From CAZTVF01 sp964616985 (GTDB lineage: Bacteria; Planctomycetota; Phycisphaerae; SM23-33), in assembly GCA_964616985.1 (NCBI GenBank), contig CAZTVF010000084.1:1-24396 (forward strand): DNA of 24,396 nucleotides, written 5' to 3'. The position numbers were made by a program, and so were the translations under genes. The notes below the pieces were generated by a model. The model made no database searches and was not told the DNA's origin. It was given only the letters and a program-made list of their open reading frames with translations. Below are positions 1 through 8,222 of this stretch, piece after piece; within the stretch, counting starts at the first letter, position 1, and the number at the start of each line of letters is the position of its first letter.

Positions 1-1473
1 CTGGTCACCCGCAAGATCAAGGGCGGCCTGCTGGTGGACATCGGCGTGCCCGTGTTCCTGCCGGCCAGCCAGGTCGACGTCCGCCGTCCCGGCGACATCG
101 GCGAATTCATCGGCCAGCGGATCGACGCCAAGATCCTCAAGATCGACCAGGAGCGCCGGAACATCGTCGTCTCGCGCCGCAAGCTCATTGAAGAGCGCCG
201 CGCCGAGGCCAAGACCAAGCTGCTGGCCGACATCATCGAAGGCCAGACGCGCAAGGGCGTGGTCAAGAACATCGCCGACTTCGGCGCGTTCGTCGACCTC
301 GGCGGCCTCGACGGTCTTCTGCACATCACCGACATCAGCTGGGGCCGCATCGGCCACCCGTCGGAGATCCTGCAGCTGGGCCAGGAAATCGAGTGCGTGG
401 TGCTCAGCGTCGATCGCGAGAAAGAGAAGATCGCCCTGGGCTTCAAGCAGCGCAGCGCCAACCCCTGGGACCAGGTGGAGGCGAAGTTCCCCGTCGGCAC
501 CCGCGTCAAGGGCAAGGTGGTCAACATCATGTCGTACGGCGCGTTCGTGCAGCTCACCGAGGGCCTCGAGGGTCTGGTGCACATCAGCGAGATGAGCTGG
601 ACCCGCCGCATCAATCACCCCTCCGAGATCGTCAACGTCAACGACGAGATCGAAGTGGTCGTGCTGGAAGTCGACCGCGAAAAGCAGGAGATCTCGCTGG
701 GCATGAAGCAGGCCGAGGTCAACCCCTGGACGCTGGTCAAGGAAAAGTACCCGCCGGGCACCGTGATCACCGGCACCGTCCGCAACATGACCAACTACGG
801 CGCGTTCGTCGAGATCGAAGAAGGCATCGACGGCCTGCTGCACGTGTCGGACCTGTCGTGGACCCGCAAGGTCGGGCACCCCTCCGAAGTCCTCAAGAAG
901 GGCCAGCAGCTGCAGTGCGTGGTCCTGGCGGTGGACGAAGAGAAGATGCGCGTCGCCTTGGGTCTCAAGCAGTTGTCCGAGGACCCCTGGCTGCGGAGCA
1001 TCCCCGAGCACTACCTGCCCGGCCAGATCGTCCGCGGCAAGGTCACCAAGATTACGAACTTCGGCGTTTTCGTCGAGCTCGAAGAAGAGCTCGAGGGCCT
1101 GCTGCACGTCAGCGAGCTGGCCGACCACAAGGTCGAGAACCCCAAGGACGTGGTCAAGGTGGGCGACGAGATCGAAGTCAAGATCCTCCGCGTCGATGCC
1201 GACGATCGCAAGATCGGCCTGAGCCTCAAGCGTGCCCAGTGGGCGGCTGAGGATGTCACCGGCGGCGGCGATGCCGGCGGCAGCAAGCGTCGCGGCGGCC
1301 TGGAGTCCGAAGGCGGCCTGCTCGGCGCCGAGTACGACAACATCATCCAGACCGTGCGCGACCAGCAGGGCGGCGCGGCCCCGCGTCCCAAGCGCGATGC
1401 CAAGGAGATCGACCCGGCCGCGGCCGACGAGATCGCCATGGACGCCCTGAAGGACGAGAACGAGACCAAGTAA
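1..1473 (+). CDS. rpsA: 30S ribosomal protein S1 (5'-truncated by window)
   Basis: The frame is open from base 1, so the true start lies outside the window; the GTG at 34 is an internal codon. 490 codons are visible. They hold the end of one S1/OB-fold domain (the stretch with PVFLPASQVD), then four full S1 repeats beginning near nt 241, 493, 751 and 1018. Each carries the S1 signature of a G-x-FV strand followed by G-L-HxS (for example YGAFV then GLVHISEMSW). S1 binds mRNA on the 30S subunit and helps initiation on structured or weak-SD leaders. The C-terminal tail of about 75 residues after the last repeat is Gly- and charge-rich and matches no domain I know. The gene ends in TAA and is followed at once by terminator-like hairpins. 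Identification is firm; only the N-terminus is missing. Confidence 0.95.
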   Translation: MVTRKIKGGLLVDIGVPVFLPASQVDVRRPGDIGEFIGQRIDAKILKIDQERRNIVVSRRKLIEERRAEAKTKLLADIIEGQTRKGVVKNIADFGAFVDLGGLDGLLHITDISWGRIGHPSEILQLGQEIECVVLSVDREKEKIALGFKQRSANPWDQVEAKFPVGTRVKGKVVNIMSYGAFVQLTEGLEGLVHISEMSWTRRINHPSEIVNVNDEIEVVVLEVDREKQEISLGMKQAEVNPWTLVKEKYPPGTVITGTVRNMTNYGAFVEIEEGIDGLLHVSDLSWTRKVGHPSEVLKKGQQLQCVVLAVDEEKMRVALGLKQLSEDPWLRSIPEHYLPGQIVRGKVTKITNFGVFVELEEELEGLLHVSELADHKVENPKDVVKVGDEIEVKILRVDADDRKIGLSLKRAQWAAEDVTGGGDAGGSKRRGGLESEGGLLGAEYDNIIQTVRDQQGGAAPRPKRDAKEIDPAAADEIAMDALKDENETK

Positions 1474-1507
1474 ATAGCATCCGCCCCGGGCGGATGTCGC
1501 AGAACCG

Positions 1508-1539
1508 ACGAGCGTGGTGGAGCAATCCATCACGCTCGT
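1508..1539 (+). terminator. Terminator hairpin after rpsA
   Basis: Arms 1508-1520 and 1527-1539 pair over 13 bp (one G-T wobble) around a 6-nt loop, 35 bases after the rpsA stop. A smaller palindrome lies just before it at 1478-1496 (CATCCGC arm, 5-nt loop). The T-run afterwards is short (GTTGCATT), so intrinsic termination is plausible but not textbook. Confidence 0.6.
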
Positions 1540-1546
1540 TGCATTG

Positions 1547-1626
1547 GGGGCCAGGGACTAGGGATCAAGGGACCGGGGACCAGGGCCAAGGGACCTTCTG
1601 ACCCCTGCCCCCTGGCCCCTGGTCCC
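1547..1626. repeat. Inverted heptamer-period repeat array
   Basis: Seven consecutive 7-nt units of the GGGACCA type run from 1547 to 1595 with no break in phase. Four units of the complementary type (TGGTCCC-like) follow at 1599-1626, so the two halves can fold on each other. The units differ from one another but keep the period. No coding or known regulatory role is visible. Related words recur at 14994-15014. Confidence 0.75.
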
Positions 1627-1708
1627 TTGCCGTTAATCAAGTGCCCCCTCCGGCTGGTCGAAATGATTACCAGTGAGCCGTACCCAAGAGAGGACTGGAG
1701 GAGGCAAC

Positions 1709-2533
1709 ATGGCCGTATTCGCACCGCGCGCTGGATTGGGCTGGTATATCGACCGAATCAAGGCGACGCCCCTTTTGACCGCCGAGCAGGAACAGCAGCT
1801 TTCCCGCCGGGTCCGCGAGCACAGCGACCCCATCGCCCGCGAACAGCTCATCGCGGCGAACCTGCGGCTGGTGGTCAAGATCGCCAAGCAATACTCCAAC
1901 CCGGGTATGACCCTCAACGACCTGGTGGCCGAGGGCAACCTGGGCCTGATGCGGGCCGTGGAAGATTTCAACCCCGACGCCGGCGTGCGGTTCAGCACGT
2001 ACGCGTCGTGGTGGATCAAGCAGGCCATCAAGCGGGCCATGATCAACGCCGGCCAACCGATTCATATTCCTGCATATCTGGCCAAGCTGATCACCAAGTG
2101 GCGCCGCGCCAACAAGAAGCTCGAAGGCGAGATGGGCCGCCCGCCCACGCTGGCGGAGATGGCCAAGGAGCTCGGCATCTCGGTCAAGAAGGCGGGCATG
2201 ATCCGCTTCGGCCTCAAGGCCGTCAGCGCGCCCAGCCAGATGGGCAGCGACGATTCGCACGCGATCGCCGAGATGGTGGCCGACGATGGCGATCGGCCGG
2301 AACAGTCGCTGCTGAAGGCCTCGGACTCGCCCGCACTGCAGAAGCTGCTGACGCAGCTGGAGCCGCGCGAGCGGAAGATCCTCGAACTGCGATTCGGCCT
2401 CGACGGCTACGACGGGCCGCCGCGGACTTACAGGGAAATCGGACAGAAGATCGGGCTGACACGGGAGAGGGTGAGGCAGCTCGAGAACAAGGCCCTGCAG
2501 CAACTGCGAGGGCTGGGGGAGGGGCTGATCTAG
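1709..2533 (+). CDS. RNA polymerase sigma factor, sigma-70 family (RpoD/SigA-like, no region 1.1)
   Basis: 274 residues. The ATG at 1709 is preferred over the in-frame GTG at 1673 because GGAGGAGG (1697-1704) sits just before it. Region 1.2 is at about residues 10-40. Region 2 spans 44-113 and has the core-binding and -10 recognition stretch (DLVAEGNLGLMRAV, then RFSTYASWWIKQAI). Region 3 has RPPTLAEMAKELGIS near 144-158. Region 4 (218-267) ends in an intact helix-turn-helix for the -35 box (TYREIGQKIGLTRERVRQLE). It directs core RNA polymerase to promoters. It lacks the acidic region 1.1 of primary sigma factors and is short, so it may be a group 2 (RpoS-like) paralogue or a compact principal sigma. 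It is a single gene with its own terminator downstream. Confidence 0.93.
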   Translation: MAVFAPRAGLGWYIDRIKATPLLTAEQEQQLSRRVREHSDPIAREQLIAANLRLVVKIAKQYSNPGMTLNDLVAEGNLGLMRAVEDFNPDAGVRFSTYASWWIKQAIKRAMINAGQPIHIPAYLAKLITKWRRANKKLEGEMGRPPTLAEMAKELGISVKKAGMIRFGLKAVSAPSQMGSDDSHAIAEMVADDGDRPEQSLLKASDSPALQKLLTQLEPRERKILELRFGLDGYDGPPRTYREIGQKIGLTRERVRQLENKALQQLRGLGEGLI

Positions 2534-2576
2534 CACCCGCCAAGCAGCGCCAAATCGAACGGTTTCGGGTCAAGAC

Positions 2577-2619
2577 CCGGGGCGGCCGCGGCATACGCTG
2601 TGGCCGCCCCGGCGTTTTT
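2577..2619 (+). terminator. Rho-independent terminator of the sigma factor gene
   Basis: A perfect 11-bp GC-rich stem (2577-2587 with 2602-2612) with a 14-nt loop is followed by CG and five T residues (2615-2619), 44 bases after the stop codon. Confidence 0.85.
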
Positions 2620-2762
2620 CTTGGCGGCCGGAGCTCGCCCCGTTTCGCGGCAGGAGACAGCGGGATATCACGGATTACCGGATTGCACGGAAACGCAGAA
2701 CCTCGATCATCGCTCCAAGAGAGCTCCAGTTCGGCGTACGCGATCGCGTTCGACCCAGTGCA

Positions 2763-2790
2763 TTCCGAGATCCGAAATCCGAATTCCGAA
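2763..2790. repeat. Heptamer-period repeat, TCCGAA type
   Basis: Four successive 7-nt units of the ATCCGAA type in exact phase, two of them identical. They sit in the 315-base gap between the sigma gene and apt (2534-2848). The rest of that gap holds the sigma terminator, the apt promoter candidate and no convincing gene. Confidence 0.7.
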
Positions 2791-2791
2791 A

Positions 2792-2820
2792 TAGACGGCC
2801 GCCCCGGCCGCAGGTACACT
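2792..2820 (+). promoter_or_regulatory. Candidate promoter of apt
   Basis: TAGACG (2792-2797) and TACACT (2815-2820) are separated by 17 nt and match four and five of six bases of the sigma-70 -35 and -10 consensus. Transcription would start near 2827, giving a leader of about 22 nt that contains AAGGAG (2837-2842). Confidence 0.5.
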
Positions 2821-2848
2821 CGAATGCCGGAAATCCAAGGAGACCCCT

Positions 2849-3376
2849 GTGGCCAAGATCCAACTGGAAAAGTTCATCCGCGACGTGCCCGACTTCCCGA
2901 TCAAGGGCATCATCTTCAAGGACATCACGCCGCTGCTGGGCAACTACGCGGCCACGCGCCAGGCCATCACCCGCCTGGCCACCGCGTACAAGGACGAGGG
3001 CATCGATTACGTGATCGGCATCGAGAGCCGCGGCTTCGTGTTCGGCTCCCTGCTGGCCGACCGCCTCAAGGCCGGCTTCGTCCCGGTCCGCAAGCCCAAC
3101 AAACTGCCCTACAAGACCATCAGCAAGAGCTACAAGCTCGAGTATGGCACCAACACCATCGAGATGCACATCGACGCCTTCCCACGCGGGGCCAAGGTGC
3201 TGATGGTGGACGATCTCCTGGCCACCGGCGGCACGATGGCGGCGGCGTGCGAACTCGTTCGTGAGATGGGCGGCGACATCGTCGCCGCCGCGTTCATCGT
3301 CGAACTCGACTTCCTCCACGGCCGAGATCGCCTGGGCTGCGAAGTGCAGTCCCTGATTCATTACGGAGCGGAATAG
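2849..3376 (+). CDS. apt: Adenine phosphoribosyltransferase
   Basis: 175 residues, the normal family length. It converts adenine plus PRPP to AMP and pyrophosphate (cytosolic purine salvage). The N-terminal FIRDVPDFPIKGIIFKDITP stretch is typical of Apt. The PRPP-binding loop VDDLLATGGT is at residues 120-129, and the IESRGFVFG base-binding segment at 58-66. The start is GTG at 2849, chosen because AAGGAG (2837-2842) lies 6 nt upstream and the homologous N-terminus begins here. Only 2 nt separate it from the CBM9-like gene downstream, which suggests one transcript. Confidence 0.95.
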   Translation: MAKIQLEKFIRDVPDFPIKGIIFKDITPLLGNYAATRQAITRLATAYKDEGIDYVIGIESRGFVFGSLLADRLKAGFVPVRKPNKLPYKTISKSYKLEYGTNTIEMHIDAFPRGAKVLMVDDLLATGGTMAAACELVREMGGDIVAAAFIVELDFLHGRDRLGCEVQSLIHYGAE

Positions 3377-3378
3377 CG

Positions 3379-4035
3379 ATGAAGAATTACGTGATTCGCA
3401 AGGCCGTCGGCGCCGTCCCGCTGGTGGGCACCAAGACCGGCCCCTGGGCCGCCGCCAACGAGCTGCACGTGGCCGAGTTCCCCTGGTTCAAGGGCGGCAG
3501 CAAGCAGGCCACCACCGCCCGCATGCTGTATGACGACAAGGCCCTGTACCTGCAGTTCGCCTGCGAGGACAAGAACATCTGGTCCGAGGCCCGGCCGCTC
3601 AACGGCACGGTCTGCGTGGACAGCTGCGTGGAGTTCTTCGCCTCGCCCGCCCCGGCCAAGGGCCCGCACTACTTCAACTTCGAGGCCAATTGCTGCGGCC
3701 AGATCCACCTGGGCTTCGGCCCCGGGCGCGGCGATCGCAAGCTGATCGACGCCAACCTCGCCCGCGGCATTCGCGTGGCCACCTCCGTGCCGGGCCCGTC
3801 CAAAGACGAGTCGCCCGCGGACTCGGCCTGGTGGTTGGCGGCGGCGCTGCCGTACGACGCGTTGTCGGCCTTTACCGGCATGACCATCCGCCCGGACTCC
3901 GGTGGGACGTGGCGCGGGAACTTCTACCGCTGCGGCGGCAAGAACAACCAGCAGTTTGCCTGCTGGAATCCCGTCGGCACGCCCGGCCCCGACTTCCACC
4001 GGCCGGAGTACTTCGGCGAGATTCGGTTTGAATGA
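3379..4035 (+). CDS. Carbohydrate-binding family 9-like (DOMON-type) protein
   Basis: 218 residues. The pattern is that of CBM9-like domains: an early strand with WF following the HVAEFPW segment, ARMLYDDKALYLQFACED (residues 47-64), a VDSCVEFF strand, then FNFEANCCG and a late WRGNFYRCGG...FHRPEYFGEIRF end. CBM9 domains bind sugar chain ends; many planctomycete copies stand alone, as here. No signal peptide is evident at the N-terminus (MKNYVIRKAVG), so either it is cytosolic or the start is not the whole story. ATG begins 2 nt after the apt stop, with GGAG inside the end of apt acting as ribosome-binding site. The pairing with apt has no obvious metabolic logic. The fold call is good, the ligand unknown. 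Confidence 0.8.
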   Translation: MKNYVIRKAVGAVPLVGTKTGPWAAANELHVAEFPWFKGGSKQATTARMLYDDKALYLQFACEDKNIWSEARPLNGTVCVDSCVEFFASPAPAKGPHYFNFEANCCGQIHLGFGPGRGDRKLIDANLARGIRVATSVPGPSKDESPADSAWWLAAALPYDALSAFTGMTIRPDSGGTWRGNFYRCGGKNNQQFACWNPVGTPGPDFHRPEYFGEIRFE

Positions 4036-4041
4036 GAAGAA

Positions 4042-4069
4042 GGTCGTAGGTCATAGGCAATAGGTCGTA
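4042..4069. repeat. Heptamer-period repeat, GGTCGTA type
   Basis: Four contiguous 7-nt units in exact phase (GGTCGTA, GGTCATA, GGCAATA, GGTCGTA) just after the CBM9-like stop codon. The remaining bases to 4206 show no gene, no clear terminator and no good promoter. Confidence 0.7.
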
Positions 4070-4206
4070 GGGTAAGAGCTTCGTGGATGATGATGTTTGA
4101 TGCCCGCGGCCGCTGGCGTGACTAACCTTCGGCCCCCGATAGAAACAGCGCCGAACGGCAAGCCGCCGCTAAGGCTTCCTCTGTAGTACCCACGTTGAGA
4201 CACGAG

Positions 4207-5379
4207 ATGACTGTGGAAATCGACCGGCTCCGAGCGCTGATCGCCGAGGTCCTGCCCCAGGTTCGCGACCTGCGGCGCGACCTGCATGCGCACCCGGAGA
4301 TCGCGATGAAGGAGCACGGCACGCGCCAGCGCATCGCCGAGGCGCTGGCCGGCCTGCCGCTGAGCGTCTGGCCGCCGCTGCTGGGCACCGACTTCATCGC
4401 CGAACTCCCCGGCCGCTCGGCCAGGACGATCGTCCTGCGGGCGGACATGGATGCGCTGCCCATCGCCGAAGAGGGCAAGGCCCCATGGCGTTCACAGCAC
4501 AGCGGCATGATGCACGCGTGCGGGCACGACGGGCACTCGGCCATCCTGGCCGGGGCCGCGATGGTGCTCGCGCGTCTACGCGGCGAACTCGGGTGCACGG
4601 TGCGTTTCGTGTTCCAACCGGGCGAGGAAGTGCAGGCCACCGGCAGGGACCTGGTGGCGGCCGGCTGCTGCCGTGACGCTGCCGCTGCGTACGCCTTGCA
4701 CGGCAGCCCGGGCCTGGCCGTCGGGCAGGTCAAGTGCCGCGAGGGCGTGTTCCTGGCCGCCGCCGATTTCTTCCGGGCCGAGCTCATCGGCAAGGGCTGC
4801 CACGGGGCCACGCCCCACAAGGGCATCAACCCCATCCCCATCTGCAGCGACGCCGTGGGCCGGCTGCTGGACCTGCACCGGCGAGTCAACGAGCGAGACG
4901 GCTGCGTGGTCACGGTGTGTTCGTTCCACGCGGGCGAGAGTTCCAACACCGTCCCCGACACCGCCGCCATCGAGGGCACCGTGCGCTATTTCAGCAAGGC
5001 GCAGGGCGACGAGCTGGAGGCCGCCATCACGGGCGCCGTTGAAGCGGCGGCGGCACGGGGCGGCGCACGGGTGAAGTTCACGTACGAGCGCAAGTATGCC
5101 CTGCCGGTGGTGAATTCGCCGCGGTCCGTGGGGATGCTTCGAGAACTGGTGGGCCGCTGCCTGTCGCTGGCCGCCTGGGTCCAGGCGGAGAAGCCGCTGA
5201 TGGTCTCGGAGGATTTCGCCTTCTACCTCGACGGCCGCCAAGGGGCACTGTTCTTCCTCGGCATCGGCGAGGACCGCCCGCCGCTGCACACCAGTTGCTT
5301 CGACTTCAATGACGACGCATTGGAGTCGGGCATCCTCCTGATGTGCATGATTGCATTGGAAGAAGGGGCCGGGGAGTAG
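4207..5379 (+). CDS. M20D-family amidohydrolase (N-acyl-amino-acid / hippurate hydrolase-like)
   Basis: 390 residues. Zinc peptidase-like fold of the M20D group, which removes acyl groups from N-acylated amino acids or related amides. Visible metal-site motifs are LRADMDALPI (78-87, with the D of the first motif), HACGHDGH (103-110) and the catalytic pair FQPGEE (136-141). ALHGSPGL (163-170), the dimerisation-domain segment KGCHGATPHKGINPI, VSEDFAFY near 337 and a late His in PPLHTSC near 361 also fit the family. The start is set at ATG 4207; a TTG lies 4 codons upstream. The Shine-Dalgarno sequence is weak (GAGA at 4197-4200). The substrate cannot be read from sequence. It is a single gene flanked by repeats and converges on the HEAT-domain gene. 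Confidence 0.88.
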   Translation: MTVEIDRLRALIAEVLPQVRDLRRDLHAHPEIAMKEHGTRQRIAEALAGLPLSVWPPLLGTDFIAELPGRSARTIVLRADMDALPIAEEGKAPWRSQHSGMMHACGHDGHSAILAGAAMVLARLRGELGCTVRFVFQPGEEVQATGRDLVAAGCCRDAAAAYALHGSPGLAVGQVKCREGVFLAAADFFRAELIGKGCHGATPHKGINPIPICSDAVGRLLDLHRRVNERDGCVVTVCSFHAGESSNTVPDTAAIEGTVRYFSKAQGDELEAAITGAVEAAAARGGARVKFTYERKYALPVVNSPRSVGMLRELVGRCLSLAAWVQAEKPLMVSEDFAFYLDGRQGALFFLGIGEDRPPLHTSCFDFNDDALESGILLMCMIALEEGAGE

Positions 5380-5392
5380 TGCCCTGTCACCC

Positions 5393-5446
5393 TTCGATAT
5401 TCGGAGTTCCTTTTGCTGTTCTGCGGCCTGCCTGCCGGTAGGCAGG
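5393..5446. repeat. Heptamer-period words plus CCTGCCTG palindrome
   Basis: TTCGATA, TTCGGAG and TTCCTTT follow one another at 5393-5413, the complement of the TCCGAA words at 2763 and 15066. The near-palindrome CCTGCCTGCCGGTAGGCAGG occupies 5427-5446 (7-bp stem). The same palindrome, also next to TCCGAA words, recurs at 15048-15065, so the two pieces appear to travel together. Confidence 0.6.
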
Positions 5447-5492
5447 TTCGCTTCTTCTGAGTCTCGGTCGGTCACAAGCCTTGGCTCGATCT

Positions 5493-5526
5493 CACCCCCA
5501 AGCTTCGCTTTGCTCGCTTGAGGGTG
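5493..5526. terminator. Hairpin between convergent genes, possible terminator
   Basis: Arms 5493-5503 and 5516-5526 pair over 11 positions with one mismatch (CACCC...AAGC with GCTTGAGGGTG) around a 12-nt loop. It lies between the amidohydrolase and the convergent HEAT-domain gene. No T-run follows on either strand, so termination is only a guess. Confidence 0.35.
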
Positions 5527-5557
5527 GAACCACTCGTTCCTCCCTTGGTGCCTTCTG

Positions 5558-7897
5558 TCACTTCCCCTTGGCCTTGTTCAGGGCGTGGCCGAGGAGGGAC
5601 ATCCACTTGGGGTCGAGCTTCTCGACCGTCTTGTCGGCGAGCTTCGCCTTTTCCCGCTCGATCAGCGCCTCAATCGCCTTGACGGCGCGGGGGCCGGTGA
5701 CATTGCCGTAGGTGACGGCCGTGACGGCCGCGCGGACGAGCGTGGCGTCGCTGGCGGTTTCCAGCGTCGAAATCACCTTCTCATCGGCGACGTCGTTTCC
5801 GATCAGTCCCAGCGCCTGAATGGCCTTGGCGCGGACGCCGAGGTTGGCCTTGGCGCTGTCGGCCAGCCGACACATCGGGGTGGCCGCCTCCGGCAGCGCC
5901 AGCCCGCCGATGGCGCTGACGGCCGCCAGCGCGATCTTCGTATCCATGTTGGTGGCCGCATCGAGCAGCGCCGGCAGCGCGGGCTTGCCGATCTGCCGCA
6001 GCGCGTGCGCCGCGAATGTCTGCATGTCCGATCCGCTCTGGCGGAGGATGTCGGTCAGCGGCCCGATGGCCTTGGGGTCGCCGATCTCGCCCAAGGCCGC
6101 CACCGCGGCGCGCTGCAGAACCCAGTCCTTCTCGCCCAGGCACGCCTGCAGGGCCGGCAGCACCTTGGGATTGTTGCTCTCGCCGAGTTCGACGATGGCG
6201 AAGTACCGCGTCAGCGGGTCCTTGCTCTTGAGCAGGCCGATCTTCTTCTCGAGGTTCGCCCCCGTGAAGTCCTTGGGCGGGCCTTGCATGACGAACGCCG
6301 CTTCGGCCCGAGCGTGGTTCACTGGCGTGTTGATGTTGTTCGCGAACCACATCAGCGTCTCGCGACGCGAGAGCATCTTGACCATCGCATCGTAGAGATC
6401 GTAACCATCGATGGGAGTCGTGCACTGCGAACAGTCCGGCCAGATCGCCTTGATCAGTGCGGGCGTGCCGCGGTTGCCCATGTCCATCTGACCGTAGGGG
6501 AAGGAGTAGGCGTACAGGTCGGCGTAGCCCAGTTCAGGGATCAGCAGGATGTTGGGGAAGCGGTCGAGCAGCGCCTTCATATCGGCGGCCGACAGCAGCA
6601 CGCCCTCGCCGCCTTCGTAGACGACGTTGGTGTCGATGTAGAACATCGTGCAGCCCCAGCGTTTCATCGCGTACTGGATCTTGGCCGCCAGCTGCGCGAC
6701 GGGGTCGCCGGCGTCGGTGTGGGTGTAGACCTTGACGCCGTTCTTCTCCACGACGCCGATCTGCGTGGGGCGGATGCACACGCCGGTGGGGAGGTTGGCG
6801 TCGCGGAACTTCTTGAAGAACTCGTCGGCCACGGAATCCATCTCCGGCTGAAGCACCTCCACCAGCCGCGGGTCGCCCACGTACGTAATCTGGGGGTACT
6901 GGTCGCCCTCGATATCCCACAGCACCACGCCCTGGAGGTTGTCGGCCTTGCAGCTCTTGATGATGCGGTCGGCGTTCTCCAGGATGGTCTGGCGGAAGGC
7001 GGGGTCGGCCTTGGTTTTGGCCGGGGCGTCCATCGAAGGCTCGGCCGTGCGACGGGGCAGCAGATTGCCGATAAAGTCACGCCCGATGGGCCGGCGGTCG
7101 GGCCAATTCAACTGCATCGGGTGGCGGGCGGCGTATGCCTTGCAGATGTCGTCGGCCAGTTCCAGGCCGTTGGCGCTGCCCGGGGGGCCGAACCGCAGCG
7201 AGACGTTGTAGGTGGCGAAGTTGTTGGCCACGATCAGCACCTGCCCGGAATCGTTGCGGAACTCGGCCTTGCGCTCGCCTCCGACAGCCAGCTTGGCCAG
7301 GGCCTGTCCGCCGGGGCGGGTGTTCCATTCCAGCGACATGCGGTCTTCGAATTCGCTGCTGCACAGCACGGCCCAGCCGGTGCCGAAGTTCGCGGGCAGC
7401 ACGATGGGCGAGCCGCCGTTGCCGAGGCTCTTGAGGCTGAAGTTCGTCCACATCACGCCGCGGTGAATTCGGGGGAAGTTGGGCTCGTTCGGCAGCTTCA
7501 GTTCCGCCACATCCACCTCCAAGCCCGTGATCGAGATGTTGCTGGTGTTGAGGATGCGGAAGTTGAAGTCGAGACGATTGTCTTTGATCTCGTAGACGCA
7601 GGTGACCTTGGCGAAGGGGTAGACCCACGTCTTGGTGCGGGTGGCCTTGTCGAACGTGATCCTGGCGCCGCTCATGTCGGGGGCGAACTTCCCGCCCTGG
7701 TAGATCTTCTTGATGTTCATCTCGCCGCTTTGCAGCAACTCCTGCTGGCCGAACATCAGCGACGAGATCCCGCGGTCGTCGAACTCGACCTTCAGTTGGG
7801 GCGATTCGGCGGCAGCGGTGGGGCGGGCGGGAAGGGCAAAGAACGCGACCAGGGTCAAAACCAGTGCAGAGAATCTCCAGGCATGATGGTACGACAT
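5558..7897 (-). CDS. Secreted barrel (glycosidase-like) protein with C-terminal HEAT repeats
   Basis: 779 residues. A signal peptide covers 1-30 (hydrophobic core ALVLTLVAFFALPA, cleavage after AAA). Residues 31-260 look like a beta-sandwich. About 300-540 read like a TIM barrel: strand GVVLWDIEGDQYP (323-335), TGVCIRPTQ (371-379), FYIDTN (419-424) and ELGYAD (455-460). Acidic residues sit at strand ends, as in retaining glycosidases. 544-740 is a run of HEAT/PBS-type helical repeats (RYFAIVELGE, LQRAAVAALGEIGDPKAI, FAAHALRQIG and so on). I infer a secreted or periplasmic polysaccharide-acting enzyme carrying a protein-binding solenoid; no precise family is recognised. The start is supported by AAGGAG upstream of the ATG. 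It is divergent from the DUF6263-like gene over a shared 325-base gap. The barrel assignment is moderate; the HEAT repeats are clear. Confidence 0.75.
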   Translation of the reverse strand: MSYHHAWRFSALVLTLVAFFALPARPTAAAESPQLKVEFDDRGISSLMFGQQELLQSGEMNIKKIYQGGKFAPDMSGARITFDKATRTKTWVYPFAKVTCVYEIKDNRLDFNFRILNTSNISITGLEVDVAELKLPNEPNFPRIHRGVMWTNFSLKSLGNGGSPIVLPANFGTGWAVLCSSEFEDRMSLEWNTRPGGQALAKLAVGGERKAEFRNDSGQVLIVANNFATYNVSLRFGPPGSANGLELADDICKAYAARHPMQLNWPDRRPIGRDFIGNLLPRRTAEPSMDAPAKTKADPAFRQTILENADRIIKSCKADNLQGVVLWDIEGDQYPQITYVGDPRLVEVLQPEMDSVADEFFKKFRDANLPTGVCIRPTQIGVVEKNGVKVYTHTDAGDPVAQLAAKIQYAMKRWGCTMFYIDTNVVYEGGEGVLLSAADMKALLDRFPNILLIPELGYADLYAYSFPYGQMDMGNRGTPALIKAIWPDCSQCTTPIDGYDLYDAMVKMLSRRETLMWFANNINTPVNHARAEAAFVMQGPPKDFTGANLEKKIGLLKSKDPLTRYFAIVELGESNNPKVLPALQACLGEKDWVLQRAAVAALGEIGDPKAIGPLTDILRQSGSDMQTFAAHALRQIGKPALPALLDAATNMDTKIALAAVSAIGGLALPEAATPMCRLADSAKANLGVRAKAIQALGLIGNDVADEKVISTLETASDATLVRAAVTAVTYGNVTGPRAVKAIEALIEREKAKLADKTVEKLDPKWMSLLGHALNKAKGK

Positions 7898-7940
7898 CGT
7901 TACAGCTCCTTACTACCGTTGCGGATACAGACGGACGAGG

Positions 7941-7992
7941 TTGCCAGCTCTAAAGCCGGATAGAAAGAGGGCGGGCTCTACAGGTCTGGCAA
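7941..7992. promoter_or_regulatory. Nested repeat in divergent intergenic region, possible operator
   Basis: TTGCCAG (7941-7947) and CTGGCAA (7986-7992) form an inverted pair. They enclose a direct pair, GCTCTAAAG (7947-7955) and GCTCTACAG (7975-7983), 28 nt apart. It is located about 50-95 nt upstream of the HEAT-protein gene, where a regulator could act. The arrangement is seen; the role is inferred. Elsewhere in this 325-base gap (7898-8222) I see only the promoter noted separately and an A+T-rich patch near 8130-8145. Confidence 0.3.
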
Positions 7993-8174
7993 TCAGGCGG
8001 GCCGGAAGAAGACCGTATCACGAATTCATCTTCGCCGGCTGGGAACCCCAAACCGATCCTCACGAAAGAGTTCGCATCAGACTTCGACACTTTCGGCAGG
8101 ATCGGGCGGGCCGTTGGCGTGTTGGAATAACGTCAATAAATAATAACGGTCTGCGCTTCGGGCCGGTTATCCGT

Positions 8175-8203
8175 TTGTCCTGCCGACAACGGCTTGTCAT
8201 AAT
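8175..8203 (+). promoter_or_regulatory. Candidate sigma-70 promoter of the DUF6263-like gene
   Basis: TTGTCC (8175-8180) and CATAAT (8198-8203) lie exactly 17 nt apart. The start would fall near 8210, leaving a 13-nt leader with AAAGG (8212-8216) before ATG 8223. Confidence 0.55.
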
Positions 8204-8222
8204 AGACGATCAAAGGCGAAAT

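Noticed and set aside
1547..1626. Possible CRISPR array
   Set aside because: Units are 7 nt with no spacers of 30-40 nt, and no cas genes are in the window.
1627..3264. Long plus-strand frame across the sigma gene and apt
   Set aside because: It is out of frame with both real genes, is Arg/Gly/Pro-rich, and runs through an evident terminator.
5585..7963. Very long open frame opposite the HEAT-domain gene
   Set aside because: It is rich in Gly, Val and Arg with no domain, signal or good ribosome-binding site. It mirrors codon bias of the minus-strand gene, whose protein has clear repeats and a signal peptide.
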